Shown in pieces: positions 36,644 through 60,054 of a stretch of DNA of 64,000 nt; position 1 is the stretch's first letter, and the number at the start of each line of letters is the position of its first letter. The position numbers and the translations under genes were made by a program. This DNA is from Glandiceps talaboti (taxonomy: Eukaryota > Hemichordata > Enteropneusta > Spengelidae). The stretch spans positions 4,394,861 through 4,458,860 of the forward strand of contig NC_135564.1 of assembly GCF_964340395.1 (NCBI RefSeq), read 5' to 3'. The notes beneath the pieces are model-generated. The model was given only the letters and a program-made list of their open reading frames with translations, was not told the DNA's origin and ran no database searches.

Positions 36644-37322
36644 CTTGAACGGATTTCAGTCAAAAGTTAGCAGGGATATCAAACGGGATGGAAATCGTGA
36701 ATGTCTCACGCCGGCAAGATGGCTTCCTGGGTCAGTATCCCAGCATTCAGAGCGAAAATATGACTCTCTAAGTCAGCAAAGATAACTCGTTTTGTAGCTT
36801 TTTATTTGTAAAGTCTGAAATAGAAAAATGATATGTATCCTCTGCAGAACCAAATGTATACTTTATGTTATCGTAAAATAGAAGTATTGTTGTGTTTAGA
36901 CAAAGTTGTATGGACGTAAAGGGTGTGCACACTTTGAAAGACCACTTAAGTTTCGTGATATAAACAAAGTTGCTTCATTGAATCAGGTGACAGTCTATGC
37001 ATCTGATACGAGTCAGGGATACGAGTGATAGGGTACACGATCGTCGTATTAACAAAAAATATCTGAATTTGATCAATGCATATTGGCTTCCTAACAGATC
37101 AAGTTCAACAGATGACTTTTTTAACCTGTAAACGGTAGCCCTGTATAGTTTGATACTCTTCGGGAAACCCGTGTTTGTCATTTCCACATCATAACATATC
37201 CGGATTTTTTTAAATCAACACTACGTATACTACACCGGTGTACCACTGCCAGATGTAGTTACTATTAGATCGCTGTTAACAAAGGGCGAGTATTGCAGAT
37301 CAAGATCTTCCATGGTCACCAG
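36644..37322. promoter_or_regulatory. divergent promoter region, ATP5F1E / DEF8
   Basis: The ATP5F1E start (minus, 36643) and the first plausible DEF8 5'UTR exon (plus, ending 37322) face away from each other with about 0.6 kb between them. A CAAGATGGC motif at 36716-36724 resembles the YY1 element frequent near the starts of ubiquitously expressed genes. No TATA box is apparent. Promoter function is inferred from geometry. Confidence 0.4.
37250..37322 (+). other. candidate DEF8 5'UTR exon
   Basis: The sequence ends CCATGGTCACCAG followed by a good donor, GTAAGG, at 37323. The DEF8 coding exon at 38224 has a strong pyrimidine tract and CAG, so at least one upstream non-coding exon is expected. 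This is the best donor I see within 1 kb. Joined, the ATG at 37312 would open a 10-codon upstream frame that stops inside the next exon, out of frame with the DEF8 start. Confidence 0.3.
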
Positions 37323-38225
37323 GTAAGGGCAATGACTTTGTCTTTGTGATGATATCACAGATCTTTGAAGTGTAGACAGTTTGAAGCAAATAACACATCT
37401 CACTCTAATGTAATATGAAGACCTTTGACAATTTCACCAAGGATGCACTTGCAATGACTTACAATAATATTTGTTTGTTATTATCAATTAATAATATATC
37501 CTAATGTATAGAAATATTGCAAAGAAATATAGTTGTATAATAATATTACCAAATTTGCAATGTATTTTCAGAAGAGTGTATCATCACATTGCTTTTAAGG
37601 AGTTGCGGTAATTCATTTCAGTCATTAGTAATGTTATAGACAAGATATCATAGCCTTATTAAATTTCTTAAAAACTTAGTGACAGACTATCTAGCTAGCC
37701 TGTTTACATCATAATCTGTTTTTGCTTCATTGTCTCACAAACCAACAGCAAAAGGGCAAACACAGATTGCAATGTAAACAGGCATCAGACTATCAGATCT
37801 CCTTTTTTGAAAATATGTAAATTCTCAAGTTTGTGTTTTGGGTAAGTTAATCACTAAACTGCAAACATGTGAAAGACAAATATTTATATTAGCTTAAATA
37901 TTGCATTGATAAGGAAATTGGACTATGAAATCAAAACTTGCTGAATTGAAAGGAACTAGAAGTTTAGAATACCATCGAAAATCATAACCCAGTTTATATT
38001 AGATGATTCAGTTCTTGTACAGTACCGGTACATGATGTAACTTTCTGTTTTGGTTTTTGTATGGTCCACTGTTTTTTTTTATATATGGGAAAGATTACAA
38101 GGTATAAAAAATGTAGATTTCACACTGATTTCATACTATAAGCTTACTCTAAAGAATACTATATTGGACGTTAATTGTACACATTGAAACTGAAACAATT
38201 TTTTTTTTTTTTTTTTATTTCAGCC

Positions 38226-49647
<11,422 letters not shown>

Positions 49648-49744
49648 TGGGACTCTGAACATTTTCCCCTATTCCATACCAGCTAGAATATTCTAGAATA
49701 TTACATTTGTTCATCTCTACACAGCACATTGCATCAATTTATAA

Positions 49745-50010
49745 ATCCCAGATGTACACCAGTGTAAAACTATACATGTAGATTATCTCTCATTGGATGA
49801 TGTATCAATGTGTAAACCAATCAGTACAGGCCTTTATGATCCCAGATGTACACACAAGTTGATAGAAGATCGTCACTCATTGGATGATGTATCAATGTGT
49901 AAGCCAATCAGTGCATGGAACATCAATACAAGACTTTATAATCCCAGATGTACACACAAGAAAATAGAAGACCATCATTCATTGGCTGTCTTGTATCTGT
50001 AAGCCAATCA
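49745..50010. repeat. tandem repeat in DEF8 3' flank
   Basis: Three to four diverged units share 'cccagatgtacacacaag', 'catcattcattgg' or 'cgtcactcattgg', and 'gtaagccaatca'. Spacing varies between about 70 and 90 bp. It starts about 100 bp after the DEF8 stop, so it is probably transcribed in the 3'UTR. Confidence 0.7.
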
Positions 50011-50260
50011 TTGATCTTGTTATAAATCACTCAGCAAGTTAGTATTTTCCCAAGATATGTAAATTTATAGCAAAGATGAGCAGAATACCAAAGTTGTATA
50101 TTACACTGTATTTACATGTGAATATCATTATCTGGGACAACTATATACATATATAGGCTGATTGTATTTGAGGTTCATGGCAATGGCATTCTAGTGTTAC
50201 AGGTCTGAGCCAGATTAGGTTTAACATTTGATGTGAAAAACAGTTGTTTGGCAGAGCTAC

Positions 50261-50266
50261 AATAAA
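50261..50266 (+). terminator. candidate polyadenylation signal, DEF8
   Basis: First AATAAA after the DEF8 stop, 614 bp downstream. Further AATAAA hexamers are at 50473-50478 and 51581-51586, so a longer 3'UTR is possible. Confidence 0.35.
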
Positions 50267-52239
50267 AATTAATCCGGAACAAAAAAAATGATGTGTGTAG
50301 CCATCATTGCTTCACTGATAAAAGTACACTAATGTGGAAATGTAGGATTTCATGATGGGCTTTTGTTATAAACTCACCATAACTAACAGTATTCAAGCAA
50401 AAAGTTGGGTTTTATGCTGTAAGCAAGGTATGTCATCACTCATTGATGAATACTGAGAACATAATCCAGTGTAATAAATACATCAATGTACCAAATCTGT
50501 TTTTATGTTCCTAGGTTGCGATTATTGTACCTAAATAACTGTTCTCTCTAAATCAAAGTATGTGCATTGAATGTCATTTTTGCAAAAAACACAAAAAAAC
50601 TTCCAGATGTCTCTAAAGTAATCATTTGTTAGCAGTCAATTATATATGTTTTAATGTACATAATATATTTATTAATAACAAATTTAAATATTCTGCATAT
50701 GTCAGCTTTCTGTGAAAGGTATCTGACTTTTACAATTAATATATCACTTGCATAGCTGTTAAAGTGTTTTAACATTTGGTGAGTTGAAGTTGGTGTAGGG
50801 TAGATGCAGCTAACTCTGTAAGTAATTAACGATGCAATGTAAGCTTAGCTATGTTTTGGTGCTCAATATAATGTCAGTGTGGTATTCAAGTGTGGAAACA
50901 TATGATAATGTTCATGTGGTCCATTTGGAATGTTAACCTTAGATCAGGCAATACCTTGAGATAATATAAGCCAGCTTAGGTGGTCTAATCAGTGACACAC
51001 TTTGGGCCAAGGTGGTCTCTTGGAATTAAATATGGGCCACTTAAAGAGGCATATAAGACAGGGGTTGTTTAGAAGGGTGAGATGTACTTGGCTGTTAGAG
51101 CATTTGAAGTGACTTGCCTTCAGTAATATTGTAACAAGAACCCTGCATAATGACCCAAATCTCAACTTGCTCAACTCAAGTTGTCCCTACAAGGTTCATA
51201 TTTACTCTGACTTTTGAGGTGTTCAATCTTTTGTAGCAGGATAAGCTTAGAAAATAATGGTGTGCCGTGCTAAGAAGTGTGGGCTATTCAAGTACAATGT
51301 TATAATGGTGTGCTTGGCAAAACCTAGCGAATTATGGATAGTTTGTGTGGTTACATCATTGAAACTAGATTGGCCTAGATGGTCTTAGTACCAAAGTTAG
51401 CCAAGGCTGTATTGAAGAAACAAATCTGGGCTTCCCTAAGCTAAGACATTTGTTAACTTGTGAACCTCCTACAAGTGCAATATTAGAAATAGATTGACAA
51501 AAGTTGCTAACAGTGTGTTACGTTTCCCTTTAAAAGTTGAAGTTATGTACATTTCTAACGTGTTCCAGTTTATGTAGTAGAATAAATAGATGATCTGTAC
51601 ACGGAGAAGTGACATTGCACTAAACTATGCACCACAGTACTCAACATTTTATTAGTTATCAGAAAAGAAATGCATGTCCTTGCAATGATTAAAGAAAAAA
51701 CACATGGTCACTGCAATTGATATAAAGCAAGGAGCAATGTAAGCATTTTCATTCAAAAATGGTCAGTGAAAAGTAACATTGTACACTTAACGAAAGAGGT
51801 CATGTGACGGTGGCATTGGTTTGTGTTGTTTCCATGGAAATAGCTGATTTATTCTTCTCCTTGGGGTTGCAAAATTAGGTGTAGGTATGTTTTCATCTTT
51901 CTCTTTTTAAAAAGAAACTTGCTGTGCTATTATTTTTGCTGTTGATGACTTTTTTTATTGATCCAAAAGAGGCTGACGTGCATTTCATTTGTTACACATA
52001 TCAGTAGACTTGATTGTATTTGTTGACCTACTTTCAATGGTATACTCCTGATAATACAACCACTGCTGTAGTATCTATGTACTAGTAGACTCTGTATACA
52101 TGCTAGTTACACTGACTTGAAGATTGTATCAACACAGTCTATAGGATCCAATGGGTTCTTTATAGGAGGTCTATAGATTCCTATGCATGGTTGGACTAGG
52201 TATCTTGGTCCATATGATACCTTTAGCCCATAGGACTTA

Positions 52240-52620
52240 AAGGTAGACCTATATGTTGGGCTATAGTTTTGTCTATAGCTGGGTCTATAGATTTGTCTAT
52301 AGTTTGGTCTATAGTTTTGACTGTAGTTTGGTCTATAGGTTGATCTATGGTTTGGTCTATAATTTCCAGAACATTGGCATATACTGGTCTATGGTGGTCT
52401 ACAATAGTCTACTAGTATACAGTGATGGTATATACTCAAGTATATAATGGTGGTATACACTCAATCTGTAATGGTATATACTCAAGTCTATGGTGGTATA
52501 CACTCAAGTCTATAGTGGTATATGCTCAAGTCTATAGTGGTATACATTCAAGTCTATAGTGGTATACATTCAAGTCTATAGTGCTATATACTCAAGTGTA
52601 TGGTGATGGATTATACTAGT
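52240..52620. repeat. tandem repeats based on 'gtctatag'
   Basis: The first block (52240-52360) is 'tttggtctatag' variants. The second (52430-52615) has about six 28-30-bp units of 'tggtatacactcaagtctat'. Confidence 0.8.
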
Positions 52621-53089
52621 GTCCTGTATTAGCCATAACAGTTTGTGTAACAAAATTGATTGGCATTCATTGTTTTACCAGTGTATGTAGACCTGTACTG
52701 TTGAAAGTAGATGAACTTTTAAAGTGTGAAATTTATACCAGTTAGTGTTGATTTAAAAGCTAATACACTATGGTAATCATGGAATACACCGTGGTAATCA
52801 TGGAATACACTGGGATAATCATGGAATACACTGGGATAATCATGGAATCACTCTATTCATCATTCATGTAGTAATACTTGGATTTTAGCTGTTATATATG
52901 ATTTGTTGTTTTATATACTTTTTTAGTTAGATAGATTCCTATACTTAAAATTATAAGACAAATTCTTATAGATGTCTTTGTAGAGCTCAGTTGTCAGGTC
53001 AAAATTAGATTATGTCAAAGGTCAATGTCATGTGCAGTCTACCCACCTCATCACATAATACCTCAATTATAAAATGTGCATGGTAGGGT

Positions 53090-53595
53090 TTGATGGTTGG
53101 ATGGGATGGATGGATGGTTGGATGGGATGGAGGGAGGGAGGGAGGGAGGGAGGGATGGATGGCTGGTTGGTTGGTTGGGATGGATGGATGGATGGATGGA
53201 TGGATGGATGGATGGATGGATGGATGGGTCGTTGGTTGGGATGGATGGATGGATGGATGGATGAATGGTTTGATGGTTGGTTGGTTGGTTGGGATGGATG
53301 GAGGGAGGCAGGGAGGGAGGCAGGCAGGGATGGATGGTTGGTTGGCTGGTTGGTTGGGATGGATGGATGGATGGATGGGTCGTTGGTTGGGATGGATGGA
53401 TGGATGAATGGTTGGTTGGTTGGTTGGTTGGATGGATGGATGAATGGTTGGGATAGATGGATGGTTGGATGGATGGGTGCGTGTGTGGGTGGATGGATGG
53501 TTGCATGGTATGGATGGATGGTTGGTTGGAATAGATGAATGGTTGGATGAATGTATGGATGGATGGATAGATGGATGGATGGATGGATGGATTCA
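53090..53595. repeat. (TGGA/TGGT/GGGA)n low-complexity array
   Basis: About 500 bp of TGGA tetramers mixed with TGGT and GGGA. Opposite-strand frames read Pro/Ser/His/Ile repeats and forward frames read Gly/Trp/Met/Asp repeats; all are artefacts. Confidence 0.95.
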
Positions 53596-54334
53596 TTGGT
53601 ATTACAAGATATAGAGATTGTTTCATTTACAAAATATTATATTGTAGTGTTATTTTGAGTTTTATAATTCTAGTATGTTAGTAACAACCATTTAGTGTTG
53701 TTATTAATATTGATATTAATTGTCAGTCTTCATACGTGAGGTGCTATTTTTTCAAATGTTAAACTTACCAAATTATTTCATAAAACTTTTTGATTGTCAC
53801 CATGTTTTCACATTTTAGTAAAGAATCATGAACATTTATTGCAATTTGTCAAACATACAGATTCATTGTATTTTTACTTGTCTGTGTTTTGTGAAAATTT
53901 TACTGTATTTCCATTGAACCAACTTGTGGTCCGATTCTCCTATGACATGGGCTGATGTGGCTAAGAAAACTCAAATTCTCTCACCAGATCACTTCTTCCA
54001 ACTAAACAATGCTAAGACACCACTATATCACATGACTTGAAACCAACCAATGGTAAGATGGCTCTAGATCACATGGCAACATAGCCAATCAAATTCAAAG
54101 ATGTCCGGTCACATGACAGAAATCAGCCAATGATTTCCTTTCACATGACAATAACCAACTGGTTATATTTTTCCATATCTTGACACTATTTCAACACGTC
54201 TTACTCTTCTGAATCGTGTTATGTTCCTGTTTGTTATGATAATGTTTAAGTTATATTTGTCTCAATCAGTGACATGTTTAACTTTATGTTTCATTCCTAC
54301 CGATAAATTCTGCAGACAACAGAACCCCAGGATA

Positions 54335-54735
54335 TGTGAGTGCAAGTGTAGCATATACTTGGCGTATTTACATGAGTGTTTGCAGTGTTCTTTGCAGCTG
54401 TACTGTCACAAGCATAGCAAGTGAAAGTTCAGCAGGAAACACTGCAAGCATGAGCGCAAATACCTCTGAGTACCCACACTGGCACTCACATGGCATGGGG
54501 TTCTGTTATTATTACATATATTTATCCAAAGCAACAAATTTCCATAAAAATGACAGTGTGATCTCATGTTTGTGTACAACAAATGACTGTGCCCTCATTT
54601 GCATGCAGCTAAAGGAATGATTTGTGCCCTCATTTGCATATCATTTGCTTGCAGATATACAGTAATATTTTCAGTTTTGTACTACAGTACAAATACCTGA
54701 AGTGTGTGTGCAACAGTGCAAGTAATCTCCAGTAC
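54335..54735. repeat. longest copy of the 'gcagtgcaa' dispersed repeat
   Basis: The left half matches 46860-47030 ('cagctgtactgtca', 'gtgaaagttcagcaggaaac', 'ggcactcacatgg'). The right half matches 4595-4815 ('ccctcatttgcatatcattt', 'cagtgcaagtaatctcc'). It therefore joins the two halves seen separately elsewhere and shows the full element of about 400 bp. The 94-codon frame across it is not credible as a gene. Confidence 0.6.
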
Positions 54736-55124
54736 ATATGAAATAATTTACAATTGATAATGTTACAATTGTAGATGACAGTTATTGTCATGTCTATCAC
54801 TTTTCACCTCATATTTAGTTAATGAATTTCGTCTTCCTCTGAGTAACTGAAACACACTTTGTTCAACATCTTTTATTTTGCGAAATGTGTAAGTTCGCTA
54901 AACTTATCTTAACATTGGCACAGACAACCATTTCACTGTTATGTTGTCCTGTGTATGTGCACAAATCTTTCCTTGACCCTTGACCCAGACAAGATTTCTA
55001 CTAGCATTTAATTAGCATACCAATAGCAGCATCTTATACAACATTCCAGATCAGATGCGCATTAAAGGTAGTGTTAAGAATAGGGTTAGGCCCCCTGATA
55101 TAAATCAAACATACATTTATTTGT

Positions 55125-55290
55125 GACTGCCCTCTAATGATAGCCAAATTTTGTTGTTGTGGGTCAGTATGATAAAAACTGGCATTTCTTGTGAGTCACC
55201 ATGCACATAGTAGGAGATAGGGGAAAACCAAATCTTGGTGCATCACTAGAAATTGTGTGCTTCAGTGGCGCATCAAATTAGCTTTAATGT
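55125..55290. repeat. dispersed repeat, copy 2 of 2
   Basis: Same-orientation match of 8880-9055, from 'actgccctctaatgatagcc' to 'gcatcaaattagctt'. Confidence 0.65.
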
Positions 55291-55299
55291 AGAGCACAC

Positions 55300-55480
55300 T
55301 ATTTGTGAGGTACCGTAGGGTTAGGGATAGGGTTAGACCCCCTCACATAAACCAAGCTTACATTTATTTGTGAGGTAGTGTTAGGGATAGGGTTAGACCC
55401 CCTGATATAAACCAAGCTTACATTTATTTGTGAGGTATTGTTAGGGATAGGGCCCGGGGATAGGGTTGACCCCCTGATAT
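55300..55480. repeat. about 62-bp tandem repeat, three copies
   Basis: Units hold 'gttagggatagggttagacc', 'ccctgatataaaccaagctt' and 'acatttatttgtgaggta'. A diverged unit precedes it at 55065-55125, separated by the dispersed repeat at 55125. Confidence 0.8.
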
Positions 55481-55899
55481 GAAATCAAGTGTGTACAGCT
55501 AATTTCAATTAGTTCACTATGATACTTCCTTTGATAAACTCACATGACAATGTGCTGGCGAAGATTAACTGTGCTCTCTCTAAAGCAAAGGAAACACCTC
55601 TACTACCAGCTAGATTACAAATAAAAATGAAATTCTGAACTCTCATAAATTCAGGGGTTTGATGGGAAGAGGGTGTGGGGGAGGGGGGGGTAAGATGGGA
55701 GTTAGCAAAGATAATATAAAAGCCATACTACATGTGTAGAGTGGTATCTTTTACTTTTAAAGTCAATAGTTGTACATTTACACTGTGCATGCCCATGTTG
55801 TATTGCTAATGATGTAATACCTTTGAATGATGATAATTCTGATTACTATCTCTCATCCAATACATTGATGGTATATTTGAGCTTAGTAGGATTCTATGG

Positions 55900-56560
55900 T
55901 GTGTACACTTGTATAACTTTTATGTCGTGAGGATTCTATGCTGTATAGCCTTGATGCTGTGGGGATTCTATGCTGTGTACACCTGTATAGCCTTGATGCT
56001 GTGAGGATTCTATGCTGTGTACACCTGTATAGCTTTGATGCTGTGAGGATTCTATGCTGTATACACCTGTATAGCCTTGATGCTGTGAGGATTCTATACT
56101 GTATACACCTGTACAGCCTTGATGCTGTGAGGATTCTATGCTGTGTACACCTGTATAGCCTTGATGCTGTGCGGATTCTATGCTGTGTACACCTGTATAG
56201 CCTTGATGCTGTGAGGATTCTATACTGTGTACACCTGTATAGCCTTGATGCTGTGAGGATATGGTTCTATGCTGTGTACACCTGTATGGCCTTGATGCTG
56301 TGCGGATTCTATGTTGTGTACACCTGTATAGCCTTGATGCTGTGGGGATTCTATGCTGTGTACACCTGTATAGCCTTGATGCTGTGAGGATTCTATGCTG
56401 TGTACACCTGTATAGCCTTGATGCTGTGAGGATTCTATACTGTGTACACCTGTATAGCCTTGATGCTGTGAGGATATGGTTCTATGCTGTGTACACCTGT
56501 ATAGCCTTGATGCTGTGAGGATTCTATGCTGTGTACACCTGTATAGCCTTGATGTCGTGT
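55900..56560. repeat. 42-bp minisatellite
   Basis: About 15 units of 42 bp: 'gatgctgtgaggattctatg' and then 'ctgtgtacacctgtatagcc' and TT, with few substitutions and two 6-bp insertions. Because 42 is a multiple of three, a 149-codon frame stays open by chance. There is no sign of splicing or of selection against stops outside the array. Confidence 0.93.
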
Positions 56561-56819
56561 ATTATTTTTTACTGCACACAGTTGAATACTAGTATGTATA
56601 TGGAAATCAAGATGTTTTGTATTTGATATTTATCATGTTAAAAGTGATGCCAATGAACTTACTTCTGCTTTTAATGTTAAGCTGATATCACCTAATTAAA
56701 TTTGTTGACAGAAAACTTCATGACTGTGTGGGTTTTTTAGTTATCAGTGACAGCTGAGTGATCCTTAATAGTTAGGTTGATTCTCCATTGTCTGTCATCT
56801 ATCAACCTTTTCAATTTCC

Positions 56820-56845
56820 TACCTGTCTCTCTCTGTCTGTCTGCC

Positions 56846-56876
<31 letters not shown>

Positions 56877-57155
56877 ATGTATGTATATATATATATGTAT
56901 GTGTGTATGTATGTATCTGTGCATTTATGTATGTATGTATGTATGTATGTATGTATGTATGTATGTGTGTGTGTGCGTATGTATGTGTGTGTATGTATGT
57001 ATGTATGTATGTATGTGTATGTATGTATGTATGTATATATGTATGTATGTATGTATGTATGTGTGTGTGTGTATATGTATGTATTATGTATGTATGTATG
57101 TATGTATGTATGTATGCATGTATGTATGTATGTATGTATGTATGTGTGCATTTAT
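56820..57155. repeat. (TCTG)n then (GTAT)n array
   Basis: Tetramer arrays: TCTG (56825-56873) then GTAT with TGTG patches to 57150. Frames of CVCV or YIHT repeats are artefacts. Confidence 0.95.
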
Positions 57156-57378
57156 GTGTAAATCAAACTTAAAATAACTTAGATGTAACACAGAAGAAAA
57201 CAAAAGTATGATTCGCATCGACTGTGGGTATGCCTCAGTGGAGTGAGGGAGAATATAATCGGCTCCTCGGCAGTGACTATATCCTTACAGAGCGTTAAAA
57301 ACGAGAGGAGTGAAACATTCCATCGGAGAGGGCGGAAGATAGGCTGACCTGTGAAGGCAGATACCACAGAGCGACATA

Positions 57379-57498
57379 TTACCGTGGCCGATGACACTTG
57401 AGTTAGAAGACCGACACTTGAATTAGAAGACCGTTTTTTTGAACTAGAAGTCCGACACTTGAATTAGGAGACCGATTTGTCGTCATCGGCCACGGTAA
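57379..57498. repeat. 120-bp element, 17-bp perfect inverted ends
   Basis: TTACCGTGGCCGATGAC at 57379-57395 is exactly inverted at 57482-57498. Between them are four direct units of about 21 bp of the type 'acacttgaattagaagaccg' (variants with gagttag, gaactag, aattagg). Unlike the foldbacks in this window, the middle is a direct-repeat series. Confidence 0.75.
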
Positions 57499-57714
57499 CA
57501 TATGGTGTTAGAATGTCAGGCAAATATAAATATTAGTCGTTGTTAAGTGTAACGTCAGTTGGTAGAATCAGCGTAAATCCCATTTTATATCGTCAATTTT
57601 CATTTATATGCGTTTATAGAATGAAGCTTTCACTTTTCACTTGTTTACATATTACCGATAGACGTTAAGGAGTAATTAGTTCAAATAAATTTGGAAATTT
57701 GTTGAACTTTAAGA

Positions 57715-57775
57715 AACCGGAGCACCCGGGGGTAACCTGCGTTGTTCGGCAAGGTGGAACTGAGCATCACCTTTT
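57715..57775 (-). mobile_element. SINE body fragment
   Basis: On the minus strand this reads 'gccgaacaacgcaggtt' and then 'cccgggtgctccggtt', matching the body of the SINE at 3325-3593. Head and tail are absent. Confidence 0.5.
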
Positions 57776-57878
57776 TTGGCGTGTGTTATTGGCACTGTTA
57801 TTTTCACTTTCACGGAATGAGCCATTTAGACACTAGAAAGTGGTAATATATCTTGCGTTGGCTTGAGAAAAGATAACG

Positions 57879-57881
<3 letters not shown>

Positions 57882-57956
<75 letters not shown>
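57882..57956. repeat. (GA)n microsatellite
   Basis: About 37 GA dinucleotides, uninterrupted. Confidence 0.95.
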
Positions 57957-57958
<2 letters not shown>

Positions 57959-58710
57959 ACTTACTTAATATTATTACACACATAATTACTAAAGCGTCTT
58001 CAAGTTATATAAAAAGACACTTCACAAAGGCTATAGCAATCAAAGTAAATACAATTCAGTTTTTATATATCTGAAAATGCCGAGTTCACTTAAAACAAAT
58101 ACACACACGCATCACCCCCTCCCCCCACCTTATGTATTGCCAATTTTTCATCGACTACTTAGATGTACACACGCCTGTAACCTGGTTGATAAGCGAGCAA
58201 CATCTTTTGATGTTGAATTGTTTACTCTCTAATGACAAATAATCCCTGTACCCCAATTCTCTTTTCTGGCCACCTTTGTTGACCTCTCTACGACTTACTT
58301 AAATAGCTGTACGGTTGTATATATACGTCTTTATTCTATCTATTGTGCACAAGACACTACGACCAGAACATCGTCTTTATAATATTTATATGACCCCATT
58401 CCAATATTGTCATCACTATAAAGAAAACTATACACAGAAGGCAATGCGATGAATAGGTCGTAGACCTCCTATACATAAACTCTTGGCCAACATTAGAGCA
58501 AGTTTCAATTGAGACTCGTTTCTTACAGTAAATCACCTTCAAGCATCAATCAATGGAGCAATAAGCACTGTCTAGATAACGTTTTAGCCACTGGAGTGCA
58601 TAATAACGCTTAATGATATACGTATTGAATGTTGGCTATCTGGCTGCAATGCATTCTCGCAAACCAGAGCTGTTATTTCTTCCGCGACACTGCGAAATAA
58701 CGACGAACCT

Positions 58711-59282
58711 ATTGGCGGCTAACATTATTGGCATCATTTAAATAAAATTCTGAAGCTAGAAATATTTAGAAATATGGCAAATGTTATCAAATGTTCATTC
58801 ATCTAAAATCAATGAAATCTGAACCAATGAAAATTGAGACTCTTTTCAATTCGTCTTGGACGGTGCCGTAAAAGAGGCTGTGGTTTACGACGATATCATA
58901 ATGCTGCGCACGAATTTCGAGCGAACCATGAGACAGTCAATCCCGATAGGCAAGTCTCTGGGCTAATATAGTATACCATTCCTGCCTGGGGGGACTACAC
59001 CTACATTTGCTTACATGTTCTGCATCTCGTTGAATTTAGACAATTCTCACCAGTGTTAGCGTACAGGGTTTTATGAAAACAGTTTTGACATTTTGAAAAT
59101 GTAGAATTGCCAAAGATGATTTTATAAATTTTCATTGGTTCAGATTTCATTGATTTTAGATGAATGAACATTTGATAACATTTGCCATATTTCTAAATAT
59201 TTCTAGCTTCAGAATTTTATTTAAATGATTATGATATGTAAGAAAAGTGGCTATAGCCGCTGAAATAATGTTAGCCGCCAAT
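58711..59282. mobile_element. 572-bp foldback element, arms over 120 bp
   Basis: The left arm (58711-58835) begins ATTGGCGGCTAACATTATT. The right arm ends AATAATGTTAGCCGCCAAT at 59282. An inner stretch of about 95 bp, with 'tagaaatatttagaaatatg' on the left and its inverse on the right, is nearly perfect. The right arm carries a roughly 30-bp extra segment near 59230-59260. The centre (58836-59127) is unique and non-coding. Confidence 0.8.
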
Positions 59283-59590
59283 CAAGACGGCCATTTTCCC
59301 CTAGGATAAACACCACAGTATGTAAATATATGCTCATATAGCATCTCACTCTGACCACAGAAATCATACAGATTAGTAGAAAGTAAATACAAGTGAATTA
59401 ATTTATAATGTTATTTATTATTTAGAATTCTGACTGAAAACACAACCTAAGGCATATATTCTGAGCTTGGAGAATCTTACAATATTTACAAAATACTTGT
59501 ATTTTTTAATAAAATAATTTACACGAAAAAAAAAGTTGCTGAAAAGAGAAAGTTCATAGATATGAATCTATACAGATTACATAATATACA

Positions 59591-60054
59591 TACAACGGAA
59601 ATCACAAACCCTGAAACAAAACGTCGCCTGGTTTGCCACAGTTTTTGTCTGGCCAGACAAAATATCTCTTTGATGTAACAGTTGTAAATGTTCTCGTCTG
59701 GCTCAACAAAAATCTAATTAATATTTCCACATGTTATGTCTAGTGCAAGGAGAACTGAACTACAATTGGTACATTTTAGTCAATTGACTGTCTCAAAAAT
59801 ATCAAAGAACGCGCCAGACCTTAGGTTTACCAGGCAGGGACATATGAATTTGGCGTTGATCTCCTAAGATAATGGTAGCTCACGCAAAGAAAGTGTAACA
59901 ATATCGGTAAAGATGTTTGTCACGCCAGGCAATTGACGAAACGCTTTTGGTAAGATTTTTGTCTAGCCAGCCGATAGAATGTAGCTTTGTTAATGAGATT
60001 TTTCAGTGTTGAGCCAGACGACGTTTTGTTTCAGGGTTTATGATTTCTGTTGTA
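59591..60054. mobile_element. 464-bp MITE with about 45-bp TIRs
   Basis: The left end is TACAACGGAAATCACAAACC and the right end is its inverted relative GGTTTATGATTTCTGTTGTA. The arms continue with CTGAAACAAAACGTCG. The inside has repeated 'tctggccagac'/'gccagac' motifs (59647-59658, 59696, 59930, 59962, 60013), which are possible subterminal binding sites. No coding frame. Confidence 0.75.

Noticed and set aside
52240-52620. Possible CRISPR-like array from regular repeats
   Set aside because: The units are contiguous with no unique spacers, and this is a nuclear animal genome. It is an ordinary minisatellite.
53063-53626. 187-codon Pro/Ser/His/Ile-rich minus-strand frame
   Set aside because: It is the reverse reading of the TGGA/TGGT array; low complexity, both strands open.
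55938-56518. Two 85-149-codon frames with repeated LYSLDAVRILCCVH units
   Set aside because: They are exactly the 42-bp minisatellite read in frame. There is no start context, splice site or sequence outside the array.
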